From assembly GCA_018350325.1 (NCBI GenBank), contig JAEVLN010000001.1, positions 5,981,254 through 6,045,253 of the forward strand: a stretch of 64,000 nucleotides of DNA. The letters run 5' to 3'. This DNA is from Globodera rostochiensis. Lineage: Eukaryota > Nematoda > Chromadorea > Rhabditida > Heteroderidae. Below the pieces are notes generated by a model, which saw nothing but the letters and a program-made list of their open reading frames with translations, ran no database searches and was not told the DNA's origin. Of the stretch, positions 21,608 to 34,474 are shown piece by piece (position 1 is the first letter of the stretch; each line of letters opens with the position of its first letter). Both the position numbers and the translations under genes were made by a program.

Positions 21608-22127
21608 TCATTCGACTCCGATAAGTTCTTCAGCTTTCACTTCCGCGCTCAAAATCACCGTGTCATTCTTTGCGTCATACCATCCGTTTTTCGGGTCCAT
21701 CAATTTCTAAATTTTTCTTTTTTGTTAAGCCGCGCAAACATTTTGATAAATAACCTCAAACGGTATAAAAAAGTTAAGGCCAAATCCTTTGTTTTCGGTG
21801 GTAAAAATTTGACGCCCGATCTCATCAGCGTAATCTTCTTTTCCCTCCTCTTGCGAAACAATTCTAAATGTTGCCGAAGCGGTACAGCTCCAATTGTACT
21901 CTTAAAAATTTAATGACTGCAAATTAATTCTATTTATTATTAGTGAAAGATAAATGCTCACCAAAATTATCGTTATTGCACCGTAGGTACATGCTTAATT
22001 GACCGGAGAAGGCCCGCGATAGCGCCTTTATTTGCCAAGGTAGGCCACGAATGTACACGGCATCGCTGACTCGGCGGCTGTTCACATCTAACCTCGCAAA
22101 TTCTGACATTTTTTCGATTTTCAGCAA
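21608..22127 (-). pseudogene. MATH-domain piece of a BTB-BACK-MATH gene, possibly still translatable
   Basis: Three exons on the minus strand give MLKIEKMSEFARLDVNSRRV, then VYIRGLPWQIKALSRAFSGQ and LSMYLRCNN. After two introns come EYNWSCTASATFRIVSQEEG and GFGLNFFIPFEKLMDPKNGW, ending LSAEVKAEELIGVE with stop 21608-21610. The pattern GLPW..., YLRCN..., WSC.A.A.RIVSQ and FIPF..L.DP..G.YD is a MATH (TRAF-like) domain. Its lead-in IEKMSEFAR matches the junction between BACK and MATH in the nematode BTB-BACK-MATH families. Such proteins bind CUL3 through the BTB domain and substrates through MATH. Here the MATH part has an open frame, with start codons at 22127 or 22109. The BTB start lies about 300 bases upstream with no room for the remaining BTB and BACK. 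It could be a deletion relic or a MATH-only protein. Confidence 0.6.
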
Positions 22128-22299
22128 AATCTGCCCTTTGTCTATTGCTCGTAGTTTTGTTTTTTAAACCATAACTTTTTAAAGGTTTATATGTTTAGTC
22201 CCTGCTTGATAATAGCTTCTAAACAGAGCATTCGTTGGTATCTAATTTATTTAGTTTGGTTGGTTCTATGAAGAATTATGGCACTTCAAAGGTTTGGGG

Positions 22300-22352
22300 T
22301 CCAAACTTCGAGGCCCAAACGTCGGGGCCCAAACGTCGGGGCCCAAACGTCC
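22300..22352. repeat. 15-bp tandem repeat in the broken BTB-MATH locus
   Basis: The unit gtcggggcccaaac plus one base is repeated about three and a half times, between the BTB fragment and the MATH exons. It may mark the deletion junction. Confidence 0.6.
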
Positions 22353-22429
22353 CGCTCCCGAATTTTAGTGTGAAATCAATTATTTTAAAACAACTCGCCT
22401 CCTTTTGGTTTCCTTCCTCCACCAGAAAT

Positions 22430-22500
22430 TGAAGATCCGACCAATTTCCGGTGTCTAGCAACTCCCTCATCCGATCAACCATAGATGCCGAATTTGACAT
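22430..22500 (-). pseudogene. BTB-domain N-terminal fragment
   Basis: ATG 22500 opens MSNSASMVDRMRELLDTGNW, then SDLQFLVEEGNQKE. This is the usual start of nematode BTB/POZ proteins (VDRMK.LL.TG...DV.FLVG), after which the homology stops abruptly. The following bases read into a GC-rich 15-base tandem repeat. A GC-type donor (ggag|gcgagt) at the break is conceivable but unproven. Same strand and order as the MATH piece, so both probably come from one broken gene. Confidence 0.6.
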
Positions 22501-23012
22501 GGCTGAAATTTTTTTTTTTTTGCTATTACAATAGATAGTCAAAAAATTGCAGCCCAAAAATGTCTTAAAAAATTAAACTCTTTTTGTCAACAAAATAACA
22601 ATCAAAAATTTCCTGTATTCAAATGCCAACTGATTGCCCCCCTCCCTCATTTGACTCTTGTCCATCTGACCCATATTTCCCCTATTTTCTGAAACAAAAA
22701 TAGGCAGACCAATTTTTCAAAGGCATAAAAGAAATATTGCTATTTCAAAAATGATTAAACTAAATTAGTGCCTAAGATGAGTGGGTCGGTTAGTAAATTG
22801 AATCAAATTATTTTGATCGCTAAATTGCTTTTTATGTTTGTATCAGGTCCGGGATTTTTCAAAATTCCAGTCTCTAAATGCATCACGAGCAAGTGCCATT
22901 TTTAAATCTTTTCTCTCTCAGTAAATCGATGTACTTTTTCCGAAAAAAATTTCTTGTGAGCGCTGCATAACTTTCACTAAATTTTTTTAGAATTTTATAT
23001 CATTTGGAAGCA
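22501..23012. other. Intergenic region upstream of the DCAF5-like gene
   Basis: AT-rich DNA. A T-rich acceptor-like end (aaatttttttag) at about 22981-22990 lies 23 bases before the ATG at 23013 and could be a trans-splice acceptor. Nothing else is supported. Confidence 0.4.
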
Positions 23013-25441
23013 ATGGAAGAAGAAGTGAATGAAAAAAGAAAATTCAATTTGCGCACCAGCAGAGGGAGGAGAGGCAATACTTTTGGCGAACATATTGAAT
23101 CTTCCTACTTAACTGCTAGCGGATGTGCAAAAAGCAAATGGCCTACAAGAGGGCGGCCAATGGTGTCAAGCTCAACAACTTCAAGCAGGCCGATCCGTTC
23201 CAACTTCCGCACCGTTTCAATGTTCACCAGTTCGTATTGTCCTCTGAAGATGCTTTACGAGCGCGAAATAAGCGGCGAACCGTCGCCCGTGGTTAACATG
23301 TTTGAGCAGAGCAAAAAAAGTTTGCTGTACCAACGGGACCTGAAATCGCATACCGGATGTGTGAATGCTGTGGATTTTTCGCCAACTGAAGAATGGATTG
23401 TCAGTGGTAGGACAACAAACAAAAAATGCTTTACGTCGAGCATGGCAATTGAATTCAGGCGGCGATGATCTGAAGGTGCGCGTTTGGAGGACGGGCGATT
23501 GCTGCACGAGTGAGAAGCCCGGCTTGAACAGCGTCGTCATGAAGTCCATCCACCACTCCAACATTTTCTGCCTGCGCTTTTCCCATCACACGGAACGCAT
23601 TTATTCAGCCGGCAACGACCACCGGTTGCTGGTGCATGACATTAAAACGCGTGAACTGTTGCGTTCTTACCGAGCGCGTTCGACCATTTATCACACCGCT
23701 ACGCACGTAAGCGCGCAAAGGCACATGAATTAGAAATTTAAACAAATAAACACTCAAATTTTTTTAGCCTTCTGACGACAATGTAATTGCTGCTGCATCC
23801 GGCGACAAAAACGTGTATCTGTTCGATTTGCGCGGCAATGAGGGCGATGGGTTGTGCACCAAACTGCGACAGGAAGGGGCCGCATATTGCGCCGTATGGA
23901 ACCCGCAAAACCATAACTTTGTGGCGGTTTGCAACAAAAAGGAGGGACTGCTTGTGTACGACCTGAGGATGAGCAACAAGTAAACTCTACCTGTCCTTAA
24001 ACCATCCATGTCAAGTGCCGAGGCAAAGGCTAAAAGGGCAAACATTCTCTTCCCGGGATGCTCGTTTTGATCTTTCAAATTCATCGTGTTTTTGTGCAGT
24101 TTTTGGTTTTTTTAGTACGTATGCTGAAGCAGGGAAAATGACAAAGAGGGCAATGTGCGCCGATTGGTCCCCTTCAGGTCGAATGGGCTTATCTATTTAA
24201 TTTGCGAAAACAAAGTCAGCCCCCCCCTTCAGGTGAATTGCTTTTGTGTGTGATCAGTCAAGCCAACCCAATTTGTTTCAACGTAAGTACAATAATTCCA
24301 TTGTCGTCCCCTCTTACCCCCCCCCCCTTTTACAAAAACCATTTTCAGTTGCAAAATTCTGAGCATTTGCAGCTGTCGGACCCCAAATATTCCAACATTT
24401 GCACAGTAAAATCGTGCGCTTTTGCTGGCGAACAGTACATGATCAGCGGAAGTGACGATTGGAACATTTACGTGTGGAAAGTGCCAACCAATTGGAGTGA
24501 GTTCGGTTTCATATTCATTCAATTTTGGCACTCATTTCCTCCCCCCCCCGAAGGTGACTGTGCCGACGGCTGTGCTCGTGCTCACACCGTTTTGGAAGGC
24601 CATCGCTCAATTGTGAACCATGTCAAATACGGACAGCGAAACAATTTGCTGCTGTCTTGCGGTGTCGAGAAAATAGTCAAGGTATTGTATTACATAAAAT
24701 TGAGTTCATTGAACGTGCTCAAATCGTTGATGTCCATGTCTCTTATCGCTGAAATTTTCTGTTCAAGCTTGCAATTTCTGACAAAAAGAGAAAACAGGAT
24801 CACTTTTGCAAAAATTACCGGCGTTGCTTATTGGCACCGGCCCGGGGCTCCTTGAGATTAAAGAAAACACTAACACTTTCCTATTTATGTTTAATGTTTT
24901 GCAGTGTTGGAGTGGTCTCCCACTGCGCGATTCGTATCAGAAGCCGAAAAGACGCGAGCGCATTTCTTTGCCCAGTGCGTACGGGGAACTCGAGCACGGC
25001 GCGATGGATTCGGACACGGAGGAGGACCTCGACACGTTGCAGCGATTTGATTTCTTTTACGAGGTTGGCCGTTGTGTTCTTTTCAGACCGAATGATTGTT
25101 CAGCAGACGCTGAGGTCGGCCGCGCGTACAGTCATCGACTCGACAGACGACGAGTTGTCAGACGGCTCTTCCGACGAGGACATTGCCCGTATGCTGTTCC
25201 CGCAAACTGTACGCTTTTAAATTTGTTTTGTTTTTTTGTTTGTCGGCAGATTTTGGACTTGGACAGGGAAAGAAACGTGTAAAATGCAGGAGGCTGTTTT
25301 ATACCAACTGAACCAAAAAATGTTTAGCAATACGACGAGGACGCCAATGACCACGAGTCATTTTTCTCTGAAATCACCAGCGGCCTCCATTCCCCGTCGC
25401 CGCTGCACTCCCCCGACTCCTCGCAGTCGGACGACAATTGA
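23013..25441 (+). CDS. DCAF5-like WD40 protein (CUL4-DDB1 associated)
   Basis: WD40 protein resembling DCAF5, a presumed substrate receptor of CUL4-DDB1. Matching blocks are QRDLKSHTGCVNAVDFSP (human KDLLGHFGCVNAIEFS), GGDDLKVRVW, HHSNIFCLRFSHHTERIYSA and GNDHRLLVHDIKTRELL. ASGDKNVYLFDLRGNEGDG, VCNKKEGLLVYDLRMSN, TVKSCAFAGEQYMISGSDDW and VLEGHRSIVNHVKY plus CGVEKIVK follow. The tail is acidic (MDSDTEEDLDTLQRFDFFY, STDDELSDGSSDEDIARM) and ends SPSPLHSPDSSQSDDN, stop 25439-25441. The N-terminal exon is uncertain. The frame from ATG 23013 stays open, but an overlapping frame from about 23122 (MCKKQMAYKRAANGVKLNNF) looks more protein-like; a missed intron or an indel near 23290 could link them. 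Introns in the propeller contain long poly-C tracts. Confidence 0.8.
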
Positions 25442-26508
25442 AAGTGTGTTGTGCGGAGAAGAATGTTCTTCTTCTGTTCCATTGATTAGACGAGTACGAG
25501 TACTGCTCCCCCACCACCACCAGCGCCATTTGGACGCCTCCGCCGTTGCCGACCGAAGAGAGAATGGGACGAAGAAAATGCAAAAATATTTACCTATTTA
25601 ATACGGGATAAGTACATACACATTTATTTGTTCACCTCCATTCTCTGGTCAAGGGACCACCTCCCCACCGTTTTTGGTGAAAGAAAATTGTAAATGTCTA
25701 AACTCGCAAATTTGATAAACAATTTTATTTAACATTTATTTGTTTATTAAAGAATTAACATGTTTCTCCGGTTGCTGTGTCCGTTTTTTTTTTTTTGTCA
25801 TTTAACTTCTTTTTTAGGTTTATTCGCTTTCTTTCTCTCCTTTTTGCTTTCTTCGGTGATTTGTCATCCGTCATTTCCCCCCTTTTATTTTATATTCTTC
25901 TTATCAATTTTTTGCGCAATGATTGTTTTGATTGCGTTGCGTTGTCTCTCTCTCTCTCATGCGATGAAAGTGACTCCCCCCCCCCCCTTACCATTCCTTT
26001 TTTGCTATTCTCTTGTACTGCTTGCCTTGTAGTTATGAACAAAAATTCTCGGAAGAGTGTTCTTTTAGGTAATAGTTTTAAGCCCTCCTCTCCCTTTGAC
26101 CAATAACAACTGTTCAAACTGCACACTTTTCGTTGGGGGGGGGGGCTGGGTTCCAAAAAAGCGCTGTTTGGACGTCATTTGGGTGAGGGGGGGGGGGGGG
26201 GGAGGGGAATGGTTATCGGCCTGGGGCGGGGTGAAAATGAATGAGCTGATTCTGATACGCTCATGGGGCGTTGGTGGTCGGATGAGGTGAGGGTTTTCGA
26301 TTGGTGTGGGGGGGGGGGATGGGGTGGGGTGGGGTCATTCCGTTCATATGCATTCATTCCGACCCCCCCCCCCCCCCCGCCCGCCCATTTCTCCGCACGT
26401 TATTTGTCTCTTTTTCGTTCGTCCGTCCTCTGCGCAATAATACAAATTAAGCCCCACTTTTTGCGCGTCGTCTTTCTAAACAAAAAACTTCTTTTTGCCC
26501 AAAGGAAT
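25442..26508. other. Intergenic region with long homopolymer G and C tracts
   Basis: DNA between the DCAF5-like gene and pyruvate carboxylase. It holds a TC repeat (25948-25958), poly-C and poly-G tracts of about 9-18 bases (near 25977, 26136, 26188, 26309 and 26364) and a GGGGT-type repeat. These runs are the main source of long open frames here. No gene is supported. Confidence 0.45.
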
Positions 26509-29500
26509 ATGTCTCTGTTCCGGTGTCGAATAAGTCCGGCCAATCGCTTATACCTGAAATGCCGACCCGTCACTCTCACGCGATACAATTCCACGCAAAC
26601 GACGCGCGAGTTCAAGAAGGTCCTCTCTCATCTACCGTTGTTGTTCTGTTTGGGGTAAATCCAAGAATTTTCTAAGGTAATGGTTGCGAACAGAGGCGAA
26701 ATCGCCACCCGAGTGTTTCGAGCACTGACCGAACTGAACAAAACATCAGTGGCTATTTTCTCTGAACAGGTCTAATACAAACAAACGAACGCTGAAAAAC
26801 AAACAAATTGGAATGTGTTCCAGGACAAACGTTCAATCCACGTTTACAAGGCGGACGAGGCGTACTTGGTCGGCAGAGGTGAGCTTTGCCCTTTTGATTT
26901 CCCCGGTTTGAACTGCTCCAAGGGCTTCCACCGGTGGCGGCCTATCTGAACATTGAGCAGATCATCGACACGGCTGTTCGTAACGAAGTGGAGGCCATCC
27001 ATCCGGGATACGGGTCGGTGGGGGTGGCAATTAGTCGGAGTTGCACATTGTTGGCACAATTTTTTAACATTTTCCAATGTTTTCAGCTTTTTGTCTGAAC
27101 GTGCGGACTTTGCGCAGGCATGCAAAGACAAAGGCATTGTGTTCATTGGTCCAACGCCGGAAGTCATGCGGCGAATGGGCGACAAAGTACGGACGCCGCG
27201 GCTCGGCTCAGCTCTTTCGCGCGGGGTGCCAAATTCAATTTTTGTTTATTTTCACAGGTCGCCGCTCGGCAGGCGGCCATCGAAGCGGGCGTTTGTGTGA
27301 GTTGCCCCTGCGGGGAAGAAAGTTTGTGTGCATTTCATTAGCGCCTTTTTGTTTTGGGTCGTCCCTGGAACGTCCGGTCCGGTCACCTCCGTGGCGGAGG
27401 TCAAAGAATTTGTGCGCGAATACGGATGTCCGGTCATTGTGAAGGCGGCGTACGGTGGCGGGGGGAGGGGAATGCGCAAAATTGAGAAGGAAGAAGAAGT
27501 GAGTGTTTGTTGTTGTGCCATTTATATGGGATCATCCCCCGCGGGGGGGGGGGGGGGGGTGTTTAAGAGGGGGCTCAAGTAAGGGGTTGTAGGGGGAGAG
27601 GGGGCAGAATTGAGAAGGGGAGGACGAGCATCAAAAAATTTTTTAAATATGAATGAGAATAAGTTTAAGTTTTCTTAATAAAAAAAATATCGAAAGTGAA
27701 CCCCGGACCCTCCTTCCTTGAAAATTTTTTTTTTAAATCGCAAAAAAAAACGACATATTTCGCTCAGAAAAACCTAAATATTGTTTAAAATGATTTATTG
27801 CTTTTCAAAGATTGAGGACGCGTTCAGTCGAGCCTTTTCCGAGGCCCAGGCCGCCTTCGGCGACGGGTCGCTGTTTGTGGAGAAGTACGTGTCCAATTTG
27901 ACTGACGCCAACGGGCTAAACCACTGCCATTATTGTTGTGTTCATTCATTGTCAGATTTGTGGAAAGACCACGGCACATCGAAGTGCAAATAATTGGCGA
28001 CAATTACGGCAATTTGGTGCATTTGTTCGAGAGGGACTGCTCCGTGCAGCGAAGGCATCAAAAAGTTGTCGAGTTGGCGCCGGCGCCCGCCTTGGACCCG
28101 TCGGTGCGCCAGCGCGTGCTGGACGACGCGTTGAAGCTGGTCAGACATGTTGGGTATCAAAACGTTGGTGAGTTGGGGGGAGGGCATAAAATGGGCGGAG
28201 GATTTCGAGGTAATATAAAAAATTAAGGAACGGTGGAATTTTTGTTGGACAGCAAAGGGAACCATTACTTTATGGAAGTGAATGCACGGCTTCAGGTGGA
28301 GCACACCGTCACGGGTAGTGTTGCGCTTCCGGCAATTAATCCTCAAACTTTCATTTGCATACACTTACGACGGCTTCAGAAGAGATCACCGGTGTGGATT
28401 TGGTAAGAGAATTAATTAATAATTACCTCTGATCGTATTTATATTATAATTATCCGCCTTCAGGTGCAATCGCAAATTCGGATTGCCGAAGGCAAATCGC
28501 TGGAGGACATCAAACTTCGTCAAGACGCAATTCAAGTGAACGGCGCGGCCATCCAGTGTCGCGTTACGACGGAGGACCCCGCGCGGGGCTTTCAGCCCGA
28601 CAGCGGGCGGGTGAGTGCCGAATTTGCCGTCGAGACTTTGGAGAATGCCGGGGGGGGGGGATGGGAAAATTTGTTTGGAGGAGTTTCTGTTGTTCTCCTG
28701 TTTCCTCACAATTATAATGGACAAATTTCTTTTTTCTTTCAGATCGAAGTGTTTCGCAGTGGCGAGGGAATGGGCATTCGATTGGACGGCGCTTCCGCAT
28801 TCGCTGGCTCCGTCATTTCTCCCCACTACGATTCGTTGCTCGTCAAAGTTGGCGCCGGGGGGGGGGGCGGGTTGGGGGAAATGTATTGACGCACAATGAC
28901 TGAAGGTCATCGCCCGGGCTCGAAACCATCACCAGGCGTCGGCGAAGCTGATCCGTGCCCTCAAGGTCGGTCGCGTCGTCCTTTCATCAATTCTCTAATT
29001 TTTGGAGTCAATTAAAGAATATTTGCTTTAGGAGTTTCGCATTCGGGGCGTCAAAACGAACATACCATTCCTGGTGAATGTGCTTGAACAGCCCGAATTT
29101 CGTAGCGGCGTTGTGGACACGTACTTCATCGACGAACACCCCGAACTGTTCAGCTTCAAGCAGAGTCAGAACAGGGCACAGAAGTTGCTGTTCTACTTGG
29201 GCCAGTTGAAGGTCAACGGGTCGCTTACGCCCTTGGTCACCGATATGAAGCCAAAGAATGTGCACCCAGCTGTTCCGTTCGTATCAGCGGGTAAACAAAA
29301 AAAAATAAATGTGTAAATTCAGGACTTGCATTTTAAATTATTTTTTAATTGTTGCCACAGATCAGCAAAGTCGTCCGGTTGGTCTCCGTGACATTCTGGT
29401 GAAAAAGGGACCCGAAGCGTTTGCGAAAGCTTTGCGGGCGAACAAAGGCTGCATGATCACCGACACAACCTTCAGAGATGCCCACCAAAGGTGCGTTTGG

Positions 29501-32134
29501 CTTACTTTTGATTAATTTGAACTGCTTCATATTCTTTTTGTTGTTTCACAGTTTGTTGGCCACTCGAGTGCGCACTTTTGACTTGGCCAAAATTGCGCCG
29601 TTCGTCTCCGACAAATTTGCAAATTTGTTCTCCTTGGAAATGTGGGGCGGTATGGTTTCTTTTATATTTTTTACACTTAATGAGACATGAGGAAACATTT
29701 TTTTAAATTTAAATCTTTTTGGGCAGAGCATTTGTTGCCAAAATGATCAATCGTTTTCTCGGGGCAATTAATTCCTCCTTTAATTGGCGATTTAGGCGCC
29801 ACTTTTGACGTGTCCATGCAGTTTCTGCACGAGTGCCCGTGGGAACGGTTGGAGCTTCTGCGTCGTCTTATCCCCAACATTCCTTTCCAAATGCTTTTCC
29901 GGGGAGCCAACGCGGTTGGGTACTCTTCGTACCCGGACAATGTGCTCGACAAGTGCTGCCCTTTTTCATTTGGCAAAAATCGCACGCTTTTCGTTCATCG
30001 ACTTCTTCAGATTTTGTGAGTTGGCTGTCAAGAGCGGGATGGACGTGTTCCGGGTGTTTGACTCGCTCAACTACGTGCCGAACATGGTGGTCGGCATGGA
30101 AGCCGTTGGGAAGGCAGGCGGAGTGGTTGAAGCCGCAATTTCTTACACGGGCGATGTGTCGGATCCGAACGCGCAGCGCTACAATCTGGAATATTACTTG
30201 AAGCTCGCTAAGCAACTCGTCAAGGCGAATGCACACATTTTGTCCATAAAAGTAACTATCTTGAACTCATTGGAGAACACGTCCGGTCTCTAATTTGTAA
30301 GGACATGGCTGGAGTGCTGAAGCCTGAGGCGGCCAAACTTCTCATCGGTGCACTTCGGGAACAGCATCCGGACATTCCGATTCATGTGCACACCCACGAC
30401 ACTGCTGGAGCTGGTGTTGCGAACATGATCGAATGTGCACGCGCGGGTGCTGACGCGGTGGACGCGGCCATCGACTCGATGAGCGGCATGACCTCGCAGC
30501 CGTCGATGGGCGCCATTGTGGCCGCGTTGGCGCGGACACCGCACTCGACAGGTGGGCGAACGCGGCGCCGTCGTTGTTGGGGCCACATGGTGTGCTTTTT
30601 CAGGTCTGAACATGGACGACATTTCACGCTACAACGCCTACTGGGAGACGGCGCGCCAATTTTACCAACCGTTCGAATGCACAGTCACAATGAAAAGTGG
30701 CAATTCGGACGTGTACGACCACGCCATCCCGGGTGGTCAGTACACGAATCTGCAATTCCAGGCAAAACAATTAAAAGCCCATTGAATATTCTAGCCATTA
30801 GCATAGAGTGAAAAAACATAACTTCTTGCACTGACCCCCGATAAACGTTTTAGGCATTTTCTTTGGGGCTGGGCGAGAAGTTCGACGAGGTGAAGAAGAT
30901 GTACGCCGAGGCCAACCTGGCGCTGGGCGACATCATCAAGTGAGCGCACTTACTAAGCAGCTCTGTCAGAGTCCTTCCTCTTTAGGGTCACCCCGTCCTC
31001 GAAGATCGTTGGGGACTTGGCCCAATTTATGGTGCAGAACAAACTCACACGGGAATCGCTGGTTGAACGCGCTGAGGAGCTCTCTTTCCCGAAGTCCGTT
31101 GTCCAATTCATGGAAGTCGGTGGTGGTCATTGTGCAAATTACGCTTTTTGACAAATCCGCGAATGCTTTTCAGGGCCAAATTGGTCAGCCGCCGTATGGA
31201 TTCCCTGAGCCATTGAGGACAAAGGTTTTGCGAGGGAAGACAAAGATTGAGGGACGGCCGGGCGCGGAATTGCCTCCGTTCGACTTTTTGAGTCACAAAC
31301 AGAAGCTGACGGAGAAGCACGGACGGGAACTACGAGATGTTGATGTACGTACACAAAAGGAACAAGCGCCAAAATCAGGGAATGCACCATTGCTTTAGGC
31401 CATGTCGGCGGCAATGTTTCCGAGGGAGTTCGACGAGTTTGAGCAGTTCAGACAGAAATACGGCCCGGTGGACAAGCTCAACTCCAAAGTGTTCTTCACC
31501 GGAATGGACATTGCTGAGGAGATCCAAGTGGAGATTGAGCGTGGCAAAGTGCTAAACATCCAAATGTTAGCTGAGGGCAACTTGAACCCAAAAGGCGAAC
31601 GGGAAGTGAGTTAAATGATGGCACTGAACCGTGCTAATGATAATGTCTTTTTATTCGTTTAGGTGTTCTTTGAACTGAACGGACAGGTTTGAATGTTTGA
31701 ACAAATAATTGAGGAAATGAGGAGGTTAATTGCGTTCGCTCAGACGCGGTCAATGTTCATCCTCGACAACGAGGCGTCCAAGGGCATCGTCGTTAGGCCG
31801 AAAGCGCTTGCGGCCGTGAAGGGATCCATCGGGGCACCGATGCCCGGCGAGGTGAACGAATTGAAGAAGAATTTTAAATAATCGGCGAGTTTCTTTATCA
31901 GATTTTGGAAGTCAAAGTGAAAGTTGGCGACCGCGTGCAGCCGAAGCAGACGCTGTTCATTCTGACGGCAATGAAAATGGAGATGAACGTCGACTCGCCA
32001 ATTGCGGGCACTGTCAAGGCAAAACTTCTCTAAATGAACTTGTTGATGACACTTTTTTGTTTGTTAAGGCCATCCATTTGAACAGCGGTGAAAAGGTCGC
32101 CCCCAATGATCTGGTGGTGGAAGTTGAACCGTAA
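26509..32134 (+). CDS. pyc-1: Pyruvate carboxylase, mitochondrial
   Basis: Biotin enzyme that carboxylates pyruvate to oxaloacetate in mitochondria. The N-terminus ([20 protein letters not shown], then [13 protein letters not shown]) is a basic, acid-free targeting peptide. The biotin carboxylase part has [43 protein letters not shown], the ATP-grasp loop [15 protein letters not shown] (27440-27490), [32 protein letters not shown] and [15 protein letters not shown]. The carboxyltransferase part has [56 protein letters not shown] and [11 protein letters not shown]. The PC-specific part has MPGEV and ends with the biotinyl domain. The acceptor lysine is in AMKM, codon 31974-31976. Stop 32132-32134. 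Over 20 introns; one near 27500-27780 is longer and low in complexity. All domains are in canonical order, and I saw no key residue missing. Confidence 0.95.
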
Positions 32135-32486
32135 ACGATTGAGCTGTGATGATTGTTGATGACCAACGCATTCCCCCCCCCCCCCCCTCTCATGGCATTG
32201 TATTTATTTACGAATCCCTTAATTGTTCTTGTGTCTCTGATTAGGCCACATTTCGTTTTTTTAATAGGAAATTTCCATTTTAGTGCTTCTCATCCCAAGG
32301 ATGCGAGAATAAGACATGTCAGACAGATTTATATGCACATGTAACTTCTTTCTCATTTGCAATGGACATAAGGCAAAACCAACGCGATCGATCAATATCT
32401 CTACAGTCCTTTCTCGTCAACCGATTTTTGGCAAGACGTGTCTAGATGTTTGTTATTAATAAATAGTCCCCCCCCCCGATTGTCAT
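32135..32486. other. Convergent intergenic region
   Basis: The 3' flanks of pyruvate carboxylase (+) and the aminopeptidase (-), with poly-C tracts near 32173 and 32467. No gene. Confidence 0.4.
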
Positions 32487-34474
32487 TTACTGCGCGATCA
32501 GTGCAAGCAGCGGCGCTGGAAACGATGTTTTCGGAAACTCTCCCATTGAGACTCCGATGTCCATGTGGGTGTACTTCAGGGGACGTGCCGAGTCCGACCC
32601 GGATTTGTCCACGCCAGAAACGCGCATCAGAAACGCTGCGGGGCCCATGTGCCCCCGGCGCGTTCGCGCGCTTGGCTCCGTGTTCGCCTGCATCAAATCG
32701 GCCGCCTCACATTTGGCGGAGTGAAAGTCGAAGTCCTAAAAAAGAGGGGGAGGGGGATTGGGGGGGCACTCGATTTAAAGCGATCGTTGCCTCGCTGAAC
32801 AGCCGTGACACCTCCACGGGCTGTCCAAATTCGTCCCCGGTGTGTTGAAGCTGTTCAGCGTAATGCGCTGCTCTCGCCGGCCCGTTGTCCATGGCAGCAG
32901 AGCAATGGCCGTAAGTCAACACCAAATGGCCAGTGAGCGTGGCGATGGTGAACAAATGCGGGTTCTTTGCTTTGAGGGCCTATGGGAATCAAATTTCCGA
33001 GGGAATTATGCTAAAAACGCGAAGCAGAATTCCCAACCCGTTCTCTGGCTTCGGTCAGCACATCAGCCATGGCCATGCGCCCCTCGGCGTCCGTGTTGTG
33101 AACGTGAACGCGCTGTCCGCTTCGAGACTGAAAATTGTTATAAGAATGGCTTAAGACAATTTTGTACTGACCGTGATGATCTCGTCACAAGTGTACGCAT
33201 TGGAGCCGATGCTGTTGCGACACATGCACATGCAACCGACCACTTTGATGCCCTTCGGTTTGAGTTCGTCGAGGGCACGGAAGAAGCCTCAAATGGAAAT
33301 ATTCGACACAAACAGTAAAAAAGGAGTTTTAAGCTGACCAGCCACCACTGCACTTCCGTACTTGTCCCGGCTCATGCCATGCATCGCCCCGCCCACTTTG
33401 AGGTCGACCCCGCCGCTATCGAAGGTGACGCCTTTGCCGACCAAATACAACGTCTCCGTCTCGTCCCCTCCGTCGTATTCGAGCCAAATGAGCCGAGCCT
33501 GAAGAGGCAAGTTGAGCGTGTTCAGTGTCCAAATGGAAGGAAGGGGAGAGAAAAGACTTTGTGTTCTTCGATTGCGTTGGCACAACGCGAAACAGCGGAC
33601 ATAAGCGGATAATCACGCCGGATTTGTTCAACGTCGTCGATGATGGAGACGCGGACGGAGGAATTTTCAAAATTACCTCTAAAATACGGTGGCAAAATGT
33701 GGAAGAAGTACAATTCGTTCTGGTCTTGAACGTTTCTTACTTGACGTATTCGACGACTTTTGCCGGGCACATTCGCTGCGGGTCGCCGTCCCCAATGTCC
33801 CGAGTGACGTCAAAAGAGCGCTGCAGCGCTTGCAGCAAATACACCAAAGGCAATGGCACTCGGTGTGCTGCGTATTCCGTGCCGTCCACCTCCAAAATGC
33901 CCAACAGGTCGACCTTCGGCACCGGTTTGTCACATTGCACAACATTCAACGGAATGTACAACGCGTGGAGGAAGCCGAGCGCGGCCATAAGTGCCGCATT
34001 TGGGAAGCGTTCCGATGGCACAACAACCAGAAGCGGTGAACGGACGCCGGCGGACAGGGAGCTGAACAAAACAAAATGATCAGCAACAGCACCAAAAGGT
34101 GCGTGCGCGGCACTTACGCCTCGGCCGCGGCAGTGCCGGCTTTGGTGTAACGGCGCACGTCGTCAAAGTCCTTGTGGACGGTGCCGGTGCTCGCGTAGAC
34201 AATTCGTCTTGCGTGGAATTTGTCGGTTGGAATCAGTGACACTTTGCCTTTGTCCAGCGAATGGTCAATCTGTGCAAAATTTTCCGCCGATTTGTTGTGG
34301 CCAAATTTTGTTTTATATATATAAAAAAATTGCCTTGGAAAAGGCTTCGATCGAGCCACGAAGGTCGGGGCAAAGTTTGTCTAATTTGGTCAACGAAATT
34401 ATGCCATCAGACACAACCACAATGGCATCGTACAGTCCCTCCTCCACGTCGGTTGCACAAGCAATTTGCACCAT
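32487..34474 (-). CDS. lap-2: M17 leucine aminopeptidase-like protein (NPEPL1/LAP-2 type)
   Basis: Dinuclear-metal aminopeptidase of family M17, cytosolic. ATG 34474 starts MVQIACATDVEEGLYDAIVV. About 30 bases before it, tttaacag on the minus strand looks like a trans-splice acceptor. The N-terminal domain includes SLDKGKVSLIPTDKFHARRI. The catalytic part reads LYLVGKGVTFDSGGVDLKVG, then GAMHGMSRDKYGSAVVAG (metal-ligand Lys and Asp, and active-site Lys). GIKVVGCMCMCRNSIGSNAY and SGQRVHVHNTDAEGRMAM (the NTDAEGR signature with two metal-binding acids and the catalytic Arg) come next. Then IATLTGHLVLTYGHCSAAMD, and near the end PLKYTHMDIGVSMGEFPKTS; stop 32487-32489. The order and the MSRDKYG wording resemble C. 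elegans W07G4.4 and human NPEPL1 rather than the classical LAP3. Confidence 0.9.
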
